Source: Notamacropus eugenii | Lineage: Eukaryota; Chordata; Mammalia; Diprotodontia; Macropodidae | Direction: 5' to 3' | Length of the DNA: 64,000 bases | NCBI RefSeq assembly: GCF_028372415.1 | Contig: NC_092872.1 | Location: 278,569,206 to 278,633,205 of the forward strand | Shown: positions 45,213 through 59,134 of the stretch, piece by piece | Position numbering within the stretch: the stretch's first letter is position 1 | Layout of the letters: each line of letters begins with the position of its first letter | Position numbers and translations under genes: made by a program | The notes under the pieces: generated by a model | Told to the model about the DNA's origin: nothing | Database searches by the model: none | Seen by the model: only the letters and a program-made list of their open reading frames with translations

Positions 45213-45758
45213 TCCCATCAATTGGAGAATGGCTGAACAAGTTGTAGTATAATGTAATGGAATATTATTGTGTTATAAGAAATGATGAACAGGTGAACTT
45301 CAGAAAAACCTGGAAAGACTTATATGAACTCTGATGCTGGGTGAAGTGAGCAGAGCCAAGAGAACATTACACACAGTAACAATCAAAGGGTGTAAGGACT
45401 GCTTCTGATAGACTTATCCCTTCACAGCAACACAAAGACCTAAAACATTCCCAAGGACTCTTGATGCAAAATGCAATCGACATCCAGAGAAAGAACTATG
45501 GAATCTGAATGCAGAATGAAGCGGACTGTTTTCTCTTTTGTTGTGGTTTGGTTTGGTTTTTCTCATTGTTTCTCCCATTCATTTTAATTTTTTTATGCAA
45601 CATGACTAACATGAAAGTGTGTTTAATAAGAATGTATGCATAGAACCCATATAAGATTGCATGCCATCTCTGGGAGGGAAGGGGCAAGGAGGGGAAGAAA
45701 ATTTAAAACTTATGGAAGTGGTTGTTCAAAACTGCAAACAAATTAATTTAAAAAAACA
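45213..45758 (+). mobile_element. L1 LINE, sense 3' segment of a twin-primed insertion
   Basis: It begins 'tcccatcaattggagaatggctg', exactly where the inverted segment's L1 sequence stops. It runs through 'cctggaaagacttatatgaactctgatgc', 'gtgaagtgagcagagccaagagaac' and 'ccagagaaagaactatgg' to an A-rich end. A 16-bp target duplication matches at 15 of 16 positions: ACAAATGCAAGAGGTA at 44,819-44,834 and ACAAATGCAACAGGTA at 45,759-45,774. Confidence 0.85.
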
Positions 45759-47704
45759 ACAAATGCAACAGGTAGTTTGAAAGTAGGACTCATATACTTT
45801 GGTAACTGATTGGCGTAGGGGAGGTCCTATCAAATTTGCTTTCAGGCATTCAAGTTCAGATGACTAGGGAGGTGGGGATGGTAGCAACAGAGAAGGGGTG
45901 AGTTTCAAAGGTGGAAGATAAGTTGAGTTTCTGAGGTGGAGATGTTCAAAGCAAATGTTGGAAACACTGCGGGCTCATAACTCTAAAGTTAAAAGGAGTC
46001 TCCAAGATCAATACCATTAGATGAAAACACGGAGGCTCAGGAACAATGAGTGACTCACCCAAAGGCACTCAATGTCACAAGTGGGATTTGAATTCAGTTC
46101 CTCTGATTTCTAGACCTGGGCACTTTCCACTTCCTGGGAGTCATCTTCCAACATCTTCACTGATTCACAGTGCCCATCATATTACTTAGCATGCATTTAC
46201 CTATGGAGAAGTTGTGCCCCCACCCCACTCATAGTAGGGCTTCACAAGAGCAGAGAGTTGCCTTTTGTCTTTGTATTTCTAGTATTTAGCATAACGTCTG
46301 ACACACAGTAGGTGCTTAATGCTCACATGAGTTAATAAGAAAAGTGCTTTGCAAACCTTAAAGTGCTGTGTGATACAAGCTAATGCTATGGCTGTTGTTG
46401 ATGATGATGATGGTGGTGATGGTGGTGATGAGCATAGTGATGTTACTGTTGTTGTTTAATAAAATGGAATTGGATTCACTAAGTAGTGAGCCATGCCTAC
46501 TCCTTGGCTGGTACTCATACCTAGAGCCAGACCAAATGCTGAGACCCTTTCATCCCAGGTTTTGGCTTCTTTGCTGCCCTTATATTCCCAGTAGCCAGAA
46601 CCATAGTCAGCAGCTTGGGTACCTGGGCCAAGCTTCATAAAACAATCTCTAAAATCAGCATTTTCAAGATAAATTCAGTTGTTAGGTAGACCCCAAGATA
46701 TTGCCCTATGTCAGAGAGACAGAATCCCTGAACGCAGGCTACTTTAGGCTAATACTGGAAAATCATCTCCAGGGCTGAGGGCTGAAGGAAAAGGAAGCTT
46801 GAGGGAGCTGTTTCATTCAAGTGCAGGAAATGTACACTTGGGGTGTCCCCACCGAAGGCCAAGAAGCCCAGTTATCATTCTTGTTAACCAGGTGCCAGGT
46901 TCAAATGTTTCTATGAATCTGGAAGATTCTAGATGTTGTAAGAGTCCTCTAAATTTCCACACACTAAGGCAGAGTTCTAATCACTTCACTTTGGTTATGC
47001 CATGTGTCTATCCCCAGTGATTCTCAGACTAGCCTTAGACACTCAGTTCAGGTGTGCACTTTTAGACAAGTCTCAATATATCCTTCCTCTCCTCCCTTGG
47101 CAACTTTCTGTTTCTCAACAGCCACCACCAGCCCTGCCTTCTGCTTAATACTTCTCTCTCCCTGTGCCTCACCATCTCTGAGCTCCTCCTGCTGTGACTT
47201 CTCACAAACATAACTATAACAGGAAGCCAGGGATTCAATCTTTCTCCAGCCAAAATCACTATGGGTGAGCCATAGCATTCCTGGAGAGGACAGGAGCTAG
47301 GTTAGATCAAGTCTGACATCCAGTGGCCTGTTTAGTTAATGGCATCAATGTTCCAACAGACCAAGGAACTTTATCCTTTGTCCTTGTAATAAATAAACCA
47401 TAGCATTTGGCAGCCAGAAGGGAATCTTAGCAGCCAGTCAACGCTATCTTTTCATGTCATGGCTAAGAAAAGGGGAGACCAGAGAGGTGAAGCAAATTAA
47501 CCAAGGTCACACAGCTATACATAGTCATGCCTTGACGAAGACCCACCTGTTTTTATGTGTTCATTAAAAGAATGATAACAAATTCCAATCTAGATTGAAA
47601 TATCACATTTCACTTAGTCTCCTAGGTCCTTAGGATATTGCCTTATCATTGATAATAGCTAAGGACAGAAACGTTCCTTGGCTACTTAATTAAGAATTTC
47701 TTTA
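45759..47704. other. Intergenic, scattered MIR-like pieces
   Basis: MIR-like antisense text is at about 45,970-46,130. An L2-like 3' end is at about 46,265-46,325. A MIR-like 3' end is at about 46,345-46,395, followed by a (GAT/GGT)n run (46,399-46,432). Another MIR-like antisense piece is at about 47,410-47,530. ORFs at 47,048-47,278 and nearby are short and unrecognised. Confidence 0.5.
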
Positions 47705-47990
47705 TTCTTTCATCAAATACTGATTAAGTACCTATAGAGTCTGAGATACAGTAGCAGGTGCTGGGGCTACAAAGATCAAGTCTGCAATCTAAGGGGGGAA
47801 GAGAAATTGATGGCAAACTATAATCCAAAGACTTATGACGGACATGCAATGGAAAGACCCAGTCAAAGTGCTAGGAGAAATGTGAAGAGGAAGATCATTT
47901 TCCATTGGGGTAGACCAGGAAAGTTCATGGAAAAGTTGGTTTCCAAGTTGGAATTTGAGGAAAGGGAGCTACACTTCACCAGATAGAGCC
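47705..47990 (+). mobile_element. Old interspersed repeat ('tattaagcacc' family)
   Basis: 'catcaaatactgattaagtacctatagagtctgag', 'caggtgctggggctacaaagatcaag' and 'ggaaagttcatggaaaagttgg' followed by 'agttggaatttgaggaaaggg' give the family order. Confidence 0.55.
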
Positions 47991-48239
47991 TGGGTCAGGA
48001 AAATCTATTCCAAACATGGCAGACAGCATACGCCAATGCACAGAGAATATAGATTTAGACCTTAAGAGGACCTTAGAGGCCATCGAATCCTACCTCCTTC
48101 TTTACAAGTAAGGAAACTGAGCCACAGAAAAATTAAAACTTGATGAGGGTTCTACATTTATTAAGCATCTCAGATAGGATTTGAATCCATTTCCTTCTGA
48201 CCCCACCCCCAGTGTCTTCTCCATTGTGCCAGGTTGCTT

Positions 48240-48515
48240 TCCTCATCACCACCATGTCATGGCTTCCTTCAAAACTCAGTTTGTAACCCATAGACTACAA
48301 GAGGCCTTTCCCAGACTTCCCCTACCCTTCTAGCCCCACTGCTAATGCCTTCCTTCTGAGATCACTTTCCATAGATCCTGAATATATCTTGTACCTAAAT
48401 AGTTGTTTTCATGTTGCCTCTTATATTAGAATGTGAATTCCTGGAAGCCCAGTACTTTAGCATAGCACTTTGCATACAGTCAACATTTAATAAAGACTGA
48501 CTGACTGAGTCTCTA
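48240..48515 (+). mobile_element. L2 LINE 3' end, preceded by a MIR-like piece
   Basis: 'ttccttcaaaactcagtttg', 'ggcctttcccagacttcc', 'ttagaatgtgaattcctgg' and 'agcatagcactttgcatacag' followed by 'aataaagactgactgactgag' are L2 3'-end features. A MIR-like antisense piece lies just upstream (about 48,060-48,235). Confidence 0.7.
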
Positions 48516-49214
48516 AGGGACAGGGGGTTGGACTGCATTATATACAGTATTGCATTTCATTACCTCAACCTTTACTCTGAAGCAAAAGTTCATATTTTAA
48601 CAATAACATTCTTGTGGTGATGGATGGCTATAGATCACAGAAATGTCCTACCCTGCATGGAATGAAAGCCGTGGATCACACAGCAAGCCATAGAGGAGTG
48701 ACTCTGGATAGGCTGTGGCTGATTCCTGACAGAGATGTGAGCAGGAGACGCAGAAAAAAATTGATCTAAAATTGATGCATGATCATGAAGCAGAAAAGGA
48801 GGTGTGTCAGTCATATAGTGAGAAGGACATACACTCAAGAGATGGTCCATGTGTTCCACTGGTAACTAAGCAATGACAAATGTCTCTAGAAGACCCTGAA
48901 GACAAACCCCGCAATGTGGTCTGATCAGGGCAGAGTTCTCAACTCTCTAGTCCTGGATATTACAACATCTTAAAGCATCCTACAATCACATTCAATTTCT
49001 TGTTTGCCATATTACTCCATGGGTTCCCATTTAGTTTACAATCTACTAAGCCCCAAGATCTTGTTCAGAGGGCTCCTGTCTCATACTTATGAAGGTTTCC
49101 TATACATATATTTACATATGCATTATATTTACATAGGCACACATACATATATTTATGTTATAACATTTCCATGCTCTACCAGTTGAGTATATACCTCTTC
49201 TAAAAATATATGGG
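48516..49214. other. Intergenic, unassigned
   Basis: I see no coding exon or confident repeat here. An AT-rich 'tatttacatatgcattatatttacatagg' stretch is at about 49,105-49,140. Confidence 0.45.
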
Positions 49215-49610
49215 GTAAATCCAACATGTTCTATTCCTGATGAAACCACTCCAGCTTTTATAATTACCTTTTCATTTTCCTTCTCTTTAATAATACATAC
49301 AGAATCAATTCTCTTTCCTGATCTGAAAATTTAAACATTTGCCCCTCTCCAGTCCTATGGCACCCTTACCTATACTCCATGATTATCATGGACATTGACA
49401 GTAATCAACTATTCACTTACCCTATTTTCTTGAGACCTTGGAATGTAATTAGTCTGGATCTGCCTTGAATCCATCAAGGGCAGCAAACCACTCTGTTACT
49501 ATTTCCCAACTTGTCTTGGGGATACAATTCCCGTTAGTCACTTTGTTCTGGACCTTTCTGTGCAAAAGTCATTCTCCTTGGGAGAAGGAATGACATTAAA
49601 GGGGTTGACC
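49215..49610 (-). mobile_element. CR1/L3 LINE fragment, antisense (copy a)
   Basis: 'gcctctccagtcctatggcacc', 'accttggaatgtaattagtctgg', 'gaatccatcaagggcagc' and 'gggagaaggaatgac' match an internal antisense CR1/L3 region, the same region as at 50,640-50,840. Confidence 0.55.
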
Positions 49611-49689
49611 ACCCATCCATCAAAATGAGAGTAGTTCACAAAACAAACATTGCTCCCTGGGAATCTGAAGGGTTACCCAAGTGTAAAAC

Positions 49690-50955
49690 AGCATTTATCT
49701 TTATTAAATTTTATCTTACTTGATTCAAACTGTTACAGTCTGCTAAGTTTGGAGGGGGGAAATTCTGATCCTATAATCTAATGTGATAGCTACCCATCCT
49801 AACTTTGCGTCACCTGAAAATATAATGAGTACACTGTGCATTCTCTACTTTTCTCCAAGTCACTGAGAAAAACTTGAAACTGACCAGGGCCAAAGCACAG
49901 ATGCCTGGACTCTCCCACTGAAAACTTCCTTCCATGTTGACATTGAAGAGTTGCCTAGTGCTGGACTTTCTGAATTCCACCAGCTGCCTCAATTTGAATC
50001 CAGATTATTATACTATCATCTTTCCTATTTCTTTCCCTCTCTTCCACAAGGATGCTAAGAAATCCTTAATCAAATAGAGCTGGGAATAGGGACTGGACCT
50101 ATGGCTAATTTCATTACTACAGGAGACTCGCAGATAAGGAAACTCCCTCCACCAATGCACGTTGACACCTTCTCTAGAACTCAGAGTCTTAGAAAGCCAC
50201 TCAGGTCACTGAGAATTTTAGGCATTAGCCCAGGATCACACAAGTACATGTCATAGCTGGAACTAGAATTCAGCTCTTGCTGGCTACCAGGCTAGCCCTC
50301 TGTCCACTATACCACATCACTTCTCACTTTATCAAATGCTTGATAAAATCTAATGTTCCTTTGACCTACCAACCTAATAACCATGTCCACAAAAGGACAT
50401 AAAGTTAGTTTGGAATGACTTATTCTTAATGAAAGCACAATGGCTCTTTGAGATCTCTGATTCCTTTTCCAGATATTCAGTGACCAACTCTTTACCAATA
50501 TGGCCTCAAATTCTTCCAGGACTCAAAGTCAAACTCACTGACATGTAGTTGACAGACTCCACATATTTTCTTTTTTCTGAAAATCGGTGTATTCATCCTT
50601 GCCCAACCCAAAGGTACTTCTTCTATTCTTTTTCTATCAAATATTGCTGGCAGCAGCTCAGCAATCAAGCCCTCCAGTCCTCTCATGGCCCAAGGAAGTG
50701 GTTCATCTGTGATTGATGACTTGAATTCCTCAAGGGCACTCGGACACTTTCTTGCTCCCCATCTGCTCACATCTTTTGGATGTCAGCTCCCTCTTGGCCA
50801 TTTTGTTTTTGTCTTTTCAAGGTCAAATGGCATTCTCCTTGGCAGAGAAAATAGAATTAGAGTTAAACAAAGCTGTCTTCTCTTCATCCAGTTATCATCA
50901 TCCCATTCACTCCTAAGCAGCAGTTTTATCCATTCCCTGAGCCTTTTTTCCCCAC
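49690..50955 (-). mobile_element. CR1/L3 LINE fragment, antisense (copy b), interrupted
   Basis: Long antisense CR1/L3 sequence: 'cttccatgttgacattgaagag', 'cttccacaaggatgctaagaaatcc', then after an insertion 'atcaaatgcttgataaaatctaatg', 'cagatattcagtgaccaac' and 'cagcaatcaagccctccagtcctctcatggccc'. It is interrupted at about 50,070-50,330 by a MIR-like element. Five ORFs overlapping it are fragmentary. Confidence 0.65.
50070..50330 (-). mobile_element. MIR-like element inserted in CR1/L3
   Basis: 'agagctgggaatagggactggacc', 'ctcagagtcttagaaagccactcagg', 'cccaggatcacacaagtacatg' and 'gccctctgtccactataccacatc'. A sister copy lies at 50,960-51,190 and another at 57,975-58,230. Confidence 0.6.
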
Positions 50956-50959
50956 TATA

Positions 50960-51190
50960 GCTAAGAAATAGGAACAGGGACTCCACTGATATAGAGAACT
51001 TCTGGATGAGGAAAAACTCTCTGCCAATGAAGACTGGCACTTTATCCGCATCTTATGGTCTTAGAGAGATGCCTAGAGTGCAGAAAGGTTAATTGCTACA
51101 TCAGGAGGACATTATATATCAGAGGAGGGACTTTAACCCAGAATGTGCAGATTTCTCAGCCAGCTCTCTAGCCACTGTGCCAGAGTGATT
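50960..51190 (-). mobile_element. MIR-like element, sister of 50,070 copy
   Basis: 'tagctaagaaataggaacagggactcc', 'cttatggtcttagagagatgcctagag' and 'agccagctctctagccactgtgcc' match the same order as the 50,070 and 57,975 copies. Confidence 0.55.
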
Positions 51191-52679
51191 CTCTAAAATT
51201 AAAAAAAAAAATGAAGAACTTCAAAGCTCACAGTATCACAGATCTAGAGCTAGATGAAAACTTAGACGCTATCACATCTGACACCCTCATTTTCTACTAA
51301 TAATCCCTCTGGCTACTTCCTCAACCCGTGCTCAGACTCATAGGCTGGCTCTCCACAGGGCTGTCATTCTTGGGTTCAAGAAGTAACTCTGTGGTGGCTA
51401 TTCCTACTTCCACTCAGAAGTCCCCACAGATATGCTTCCTATTAACAAGCTGCCAATATACTTAACTAGCTTTTAGTAAAGATCTTTACTAGCAAGAGTT
51501 AATACAAACATTCCCTCCAGAAGCCTCAATGCACAGTTATACAAATTCACATGGGATGACTAAGTTCAAACTTGGAACACAATGATCATGAGGCACACAG
51601 GCAGAGAGTAACTCACAAATCCTGATTAAAGCCTCTTTGTAGGGTCTTCATGAATCTCCCCTTAGGCTTCTGGTCAAACTACTCTACTGAGCCCCAGGTT
51701 TGCTCCTTTCTTGAGTTCATGACCAACACACCTGCTATGAAAGTCAAGCTCTTTTAAGTTGACTTCTCCCTTTGGTGACTAGATTTTCATATCTATGATT
51801 TTTGCGTTTCCTTTGTGATTCTCTGCTCCCGTCTGGATTCATAGTCTCCTGCTGCTCATGACTTGGGATTGGGGAACAAAGAGAAAAGTTTCCTCCTGCA
51901 GCATGCTGCCCCCTAGTACAAGAAAAGGTCTGCCTCCACAAAGCGCTCCTCAGCCTCAACTGCTGAACAAATGGCTGTTCCTGAATAGAGAGCTAAGAGA
52001 TAGGAATGATTTTCTCAGACGATCACAAGCTACTCCCTAGTGGTACCAGTTGCCTTCTTCCAAAGACTGAGGCTATATAATCTTCTCAAGCAGATCAAGT
52101 TCTCCTTCATGCCTTGTTGAAAGTTAGAGGAAATTTCTTCCCACCTGCTCATACTCAGTGATTTCACTGCAGTTCCTTCACAATCATATCACCTGAATAG
52201 GGAGAGGAATTCTCTCTCATTCCCAGATGTGAGGAAACTGAGCCCTAGGATGAGTAAGTATCCAAGCTTACAAGGGAAACTATCTTTGACCGCAGCTCCG
52301 AATTCCAAGAACCTGGCATCAGATCCTGCCCCAGGCTTAATGCCAAATTAGACAAATCACTCACCCTTTCTGAGCTTCAGTTTCCCCCTCTGTAAAATCA
52401 AAGAATTGGATGAAAGCACATCACCCAAAGACTGCATTTACTCCTGACTGTGGCCTAACCAGATGAAAATGTAATTGAGAAATATTATACAATAGAATGA
52501 AGGTAATGTTAATGTGTTTTTCTAATTTACAATGTGCAGGCAGAGACCCTTAGGTGTGGTTTAGTAACTTCCTATTTCTATTTGAGTTTAGACTAGATAG
52601 TCCACAAAGTTCCTTTGAGATCTAAATCTAAGAAAGGAGGGAAAGGAATAAGGAATAGGGAAAGGAATATTTAGTGCCT
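51191..52679. other. Intergenic, unassigned with MIR-like pieces
   Basis: MIR-like text occurs at about 51,235-51,310, 52,205-52,290 (-) and 52,310-52,425 (+). Between 51,320 and 52,190 I see no recognisable repeat or exon apart from one CTCF-like motif. Confidence 0.5.
51904..51922 (-). promoter_or_regulatory. CTCF-like motif
   Basis: On the minus strand TACTAGGGGGCAGCATG matches the CTCF core. A weaker related sequence (ACCACTAGGGAGTAG on the minus strand) lies about 130 bp further on. Binding is inferred only. Confidence 0.45.
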
Positions 52680-52925
52680 TCTATGTGCCAAGCACTGTGC
52701 TAAGAGCTTTACAAATACTGTATTATTTCATTTTATCATTTTAACGACCCTGGGAAGGAAGTACCATTATTCTCCCCATTTTACAGCTGAGGAAACTGAG
52801 GTAAACAAAGGTTAAGTGATTTACCGAGGGTCACACAAATAGTAAGTGCAAGTGTCGAAAGCTATGTATGAACTCAGATATTCCTGACCCCATGCCAAGT
52901 GGTCTAGCCACTATGCCACTCAGCT
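52680..52925 (-). mobile_element. MIR-like SINE, antisense
   Basis: 'ctatgtgccaagcactgtgctaag', 'cccattttacagctgaggaaactgagg' and 'agtggtctagccactatgccactcagct' give the full reversed MIR order. Confidence 0.7.
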
Positions 52926-52976
52926 ATGATTATGTGATCTTATGAAATTAATTTGTGATCCCATCAAAGGGAGCAC

Positions 52977-53022
52977 ACACAAGCGTGCGCACACACACAC
53001 ACACACACACGCACACACACAC
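52977..53022. repeat. (CA)n microsatellite
   Basis: This is an imperfect CA/CG run of about 45 bp close to the end of ASAH2. Confidence 0.9.
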
Positions 53023-53052
53023 ATTAAAAAAGAACTCTTCATGAATAAATTT

Positions 53053-53399
53053 TTTAATCACTATTTACAAGTTTTCAGTCACTCTTGTCAAGACACCAGA
53101 GGTTTTGCTCTGATGTGACCTGATCTTCTGGATAGCATCAGCAGCGAGTCAGCAATGAAATCAGGTGGTTATGGCTTTCTACCAGTGTATCTCACAGTTG
53201 CTAAAGCTATAGCATTGCATGGTCCCCAGATCCATGCCCAAACATTCCCACACGGGCATATGCGCAGATACCCACTCACCCCATTAGCGTTAAATGTCAG
53301 ATTTGAAGGGATGGATTGGAGATGCCAATGTGGCGGCTTGTCCCCATCCTCTGCCACTTATAGAAAGGAATGATTCTTTCAGTTAGTTATCAGCTCATC
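53053..53399 (-). other. ASAH2: Possible ASAH2 3' UTR
   Basis: Sequence immediately after the ASAH2 stop on the minus strand. The first polyadenylation-like signal is ATTAAA (plus-strand TTTAAT at 53,053-53,058), about 345 nt downstream, just before the CA microsatellite. No canonical AATAAA was seen in this interval, so the transcript end is uncertain. Confidence 0.35.
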
Positions 53400-56021
<2,622 letters not shown>

Positions 56022-57039
56022 CTAGAAAATAAATAAGGTAACCAGTTGGACACTGAAAATATCCAGAGCATCACTGACCCCAACCTGGGAAAAGGGGGTT
56101 ATGGGTAGGAAATACAGAAGTTGATAAAAGGAGACCATAGAAACAAGCAAGAAAGAAAGGGAAGAGGTCACCATGAGGGAGGTACTGGGAGTGCCGAGTT
56201 GTGCCTGTGCGGATGATACCAGCCCAAACTGTATCTGGGACGAATAAGGCACCAAGGAGCCAGTTTGGGTAGGCGAGAGGAACCAGTGACTTTCCTCTTC
56301 TCACTTCCCCTTTCTCCAAAGAAGGTCCAATATTTGTTGGGCCATTTATTCCATTCACCTCCTCCCTTCCCGCTGGGCTTGGGTTTTGTTTTTCCCACTA
56401 CTTTGTTTCTTAAGTCATTAAATGGGATAAAACTTTTAATTAACAGAAGTATTAAACTAGGTGTTATATTCCATTTAATGATTACCAAGTGAGGGAAAGG
56501 AGAAAGGATTCCTTTTTCTAGAGATACAAAATAGTTGATTTTGACTGAGCCTGGGGGTTGGATGATTCATTTAAAACAGCTGGACAACATAGGAGACTAG
56601 TGCCGAACTGCGACAACCCTGGCAAGGACCTTGGAATTCCTGTGCTCCAAAGCAAGGCAGATGCAAAAGGGGGTGGAGAAAACCCCTGAAGAGCAGTGAG
56701 CTGCCCCCGGGACAGAAGGGAAGAAGGGTCCACCAGCTCAGCAGATAATTGCCAGGTCATGCTTCCCAGCTCCCAGTACCATCTGCTGCTCACATGTGCT
56801 ATATTTTTGGACTTTCTTGCAACATGTCTCCTCCAATAGAATGCAAATTCCTTAAAGGATATCAATTATACATCTGTATTCCTAGTGCCTCATACAATGC
56901 CTAGTACACAGTAAGAATTTAATAAATGCTTATGTAATTGAACTGAATTAAGCTGAATGTGCCTGGGACTTTAATAGGTTTGAGAGGAATCCAAGAACTC
57001 TGCTTTTTGCTGACTTGGCTGAGGACAAGGGCATAGGCA

Positions 57040-57275
57040 ATTAGGTGGCTCAGTGGGTAGAGCACTGGACCTGAATTTGAATCTGCCTCAAACACTTCCT
57101 AGCTGTGCAACCCTGGGAAGGATCACGCTGTGCCTCAGTTTCCTCAAATGCAAAATGAAAATAATAATAGCACCTGACCTCACAATTTTGGGGATCAAAT
57201 GATCTAGCATATATAAAGGGCTTTGTAAACTTTAAGGCGCTATGTAAATGCCAGATATTATTATTATTAATTAGT
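57040..57275 (+). mobile_element. MIR-like SINE with tRNA-type head
   Basis: 'attaggtggctcagtgggtagagcactggacctg', 'acttcctagctgtgcaaccctggg', 'gtgcctcagtttcctcaaatgcaaaatgaaaataataatagc' and 'gctatgtaaatgccagatattattatt' give the complete order. Confidence 0.75.
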
Positions 57276-57772
57276 GAGGCAGAGCTTAGTTAACAAGGAA
57301 ACTTGTGTTAGGACACCAGGTTCAGGAAGCCAAGAGGCCTCTCTTCACCTCAGCCCACTTTTCCAGATGCATAATTACCGCCATAAACGCAAATGACCAC
57401 ACGAATCATTTATCTGGAGGCGTCAGAGGCTCCCAAAGGAAAAGAATCTGTTTTCATTGTTAGCCTTTCAACTTTAGGTGCTGCTGTTTCTCCATGGCAA
57501 TGGCAGAGAACATATTTCCCTGACTGCCTGGTTCCCATGGATATCAAATAGGCTGGTTAATCATATCCTTTCCAAAGAACCCTTTGATATCCTCCAGAAA
57601 ATTATTATATAAAAATGCAAATTGTTTCAAGCATCATTAGGCATGGTTCTTTCATTTAAAAAAAAATTTCCAAGAAGTCCAAAATCCCCCACTGGGCCAT
57701 ATTTAGACCAATAATAGCTATACAAGAATGACATTTTTGTGACTGGTAAGAAACAGGAGTGGCACTTCAACA

Positions 57773-57801
57773 TGGGGGGGGGGGCGGGGGGGCAGGGGGG
57801 A
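57773..57801 (+). repeat. Poly-G tract, G-quadruplex candidate
   Basis: Four G-runs are separated by single or double bases (G10 C G7 CA G6 A GG), which meets the usual intramolecular G-quadruplex pattern. It lies on the template strand of ASAH2 within an intron. Confidence 0.75.
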
Positions 57802-57974
57802 GGATCAGTGTTTAAGCAAGAACATCCACCAGAAAAAAAGCAAAATGACAAATGACCATGGAACCTATCCAGACTGGCTATCCAGCAGAGAGATAACTTC
57901 CTCAGGGCAGGGAGATCTAGGGGTCACAGATTAAACTAAGATCACATAGAGCCTAGGACAGTAATGATGCTACA

Positions 57975-58230
57975 AATAGCATCACCTTTGAATAAAGTTT
58001 AGAGGCATCTAAACTGGTGATGTCATGGATCTGGAGTAAATACCCCCGACACCAAAGACCACTGACAAGTCCTGGGTCACTCGGAGTCTTAGAGAATTAC
58101 TAAGACCACTGCACAGAGAGGTCCAGGTTCATTCATGCAGTTTGTATCTGTCAGAGGCAGGATCTAAATCTAGGTCTTCCTGACTCCAAGGCTAGCTCTT
58201 AATCCAGCGAACCACTCTGCCTAGCCTTTG
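57975..58230 (-). mobile_element. MIR-like element, third copy of the 50,070 type
   Basis: 'gacaccaaagaccactgacaagtcctgggtcac', 'ggagtcttagagaattactaagacc' and 'cttcctgactccaaggctagctcttaatccagcgaaccactctgcc' follow the same order as at 50,070 and 50,960. Confidence 0.6.
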
Positions 58231-59074
58231 GAAATAGAAGGCAAGTACAGACATTTATTCAAAGGACCAACAGGATACGATGGAGGAGTGAAATCTGGCC
58301 TTAGAATTAGGAAGAACGAGTTTGACTCATCCTGGCTTCATGACCTTGGGCAAGTCGCCAACCTCTCATTTCCCAAATGCTTCTTTGAGACTCTCCGTGA
58401 CTGAGGAGGTGCTGATTTCCCATGATTTCCCATTTCCCATGAAGAGAGTTTTCACAATGGAAATCGCCTAATGCCAACAAAACTACAGGTCTAGACATCT
58501 GTATGTGTGCATATGTGTATATATGTGTAAATGTGTGTACATGTGTTGTATTATGGGTGTGTATACGTGTGTGCACACAGTTCAAGTCTTGCCTCTGACA
58601 TGTGTTGGCTTTGTGACCTTGGGAAACTTTCCTCCCTTCCCCTCCCCTCCCTTCCCCTCTCCTCTCCCTTCCTCTCTCCTCTCCTCCCATTCCCATATTT
58701 CCTCAACCAAAAATGTTTGCCCCTCCAGCCCTCCATTGTGCCTGAAATTCCCAGCAGGCATTCAAGTGCTCCCACAGCTAGGCTGAGCCAAGCTTTTGAA
58801 TGCGAGCAGCTCATTCATCCTCAGCCTTATGCTCTTCTTGTCAGGCAGGAGGAGCAGTGCCCAAAACGAGCAGACTTAGAAACCTGAAGATCAAGAATAT
58901 GAGGCTCCATCCCAGACCAATGGTGACCCTCCTAGGGGACTGTGAATTGACAGGAGATGGTGTCTGGGCACTGAGTGCCCCTGGGTGTGGGAAAGGGCCC
59001 AAAAAAACAGTGCAGGAGTGCTAACTCCAGATTTCCTCCAGACCATCACTGTGTGGTATTGTAACGATTCTCAC

Positions 59075-59134
59075 CAGGTTTTCTGCTGAATTCTTCGGGT
59101 TGGCACCCACAAACATAACCTCGGCAATTTCACC
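59075..59134 (-). CDS. ASAH2: ASAH2 internal exon (60 bp)
   Basis: The very short exon encodes 20 residues (GEIAEVMFVGANPKN... to AENL) in phase 0 at both ends. The FVGANPKNS motif is diagnostic of the mammalian neutral ceramidase C-terminal domain. On the minus strand the acceptor is CTTCAG|GGT and the donor CTG|GTGAGA. The terminal Asn-Leu plus the following Thr form an N-glycosylation sequon spanning the exon junction. No ORF caller would report an exon this short; it is found by similarity and by matching phase with its neighbours. Confidence 0.92.

Larger units (their letters stand above)
56022..59074 (-). other. ASAH2: ASAH2 intron with repeats
   Basis: An L2-like 3' end is at about 56,870-56,945, a MIR-like SINE (+) at 57,040-57,275, a G-run at 57,773, a MIR-like element at 57,975-58,230, a TG-rich stretch at 58,498-58,578 and a (CCCTT)n-type tract at about 58,628-58,690. 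The overlapping ORFs at 58,307-58,887 arise from these low-complexity tracts. Confidence 0.65.

Noticed and set aside
56071..56865. Cluster of overlapping ORFs of 75-115 codons next to an ASAH2 exon
   Set aside because: All lie in the intron upstream of exon 55,933-56,021, none continues the ASAH2 frame, and none shows a recognisable domain.
58307..58887. Four overlapping ORFs on both strands
   Set aside because: They are read through TG-rich and CCCTT-rich simple repeats.
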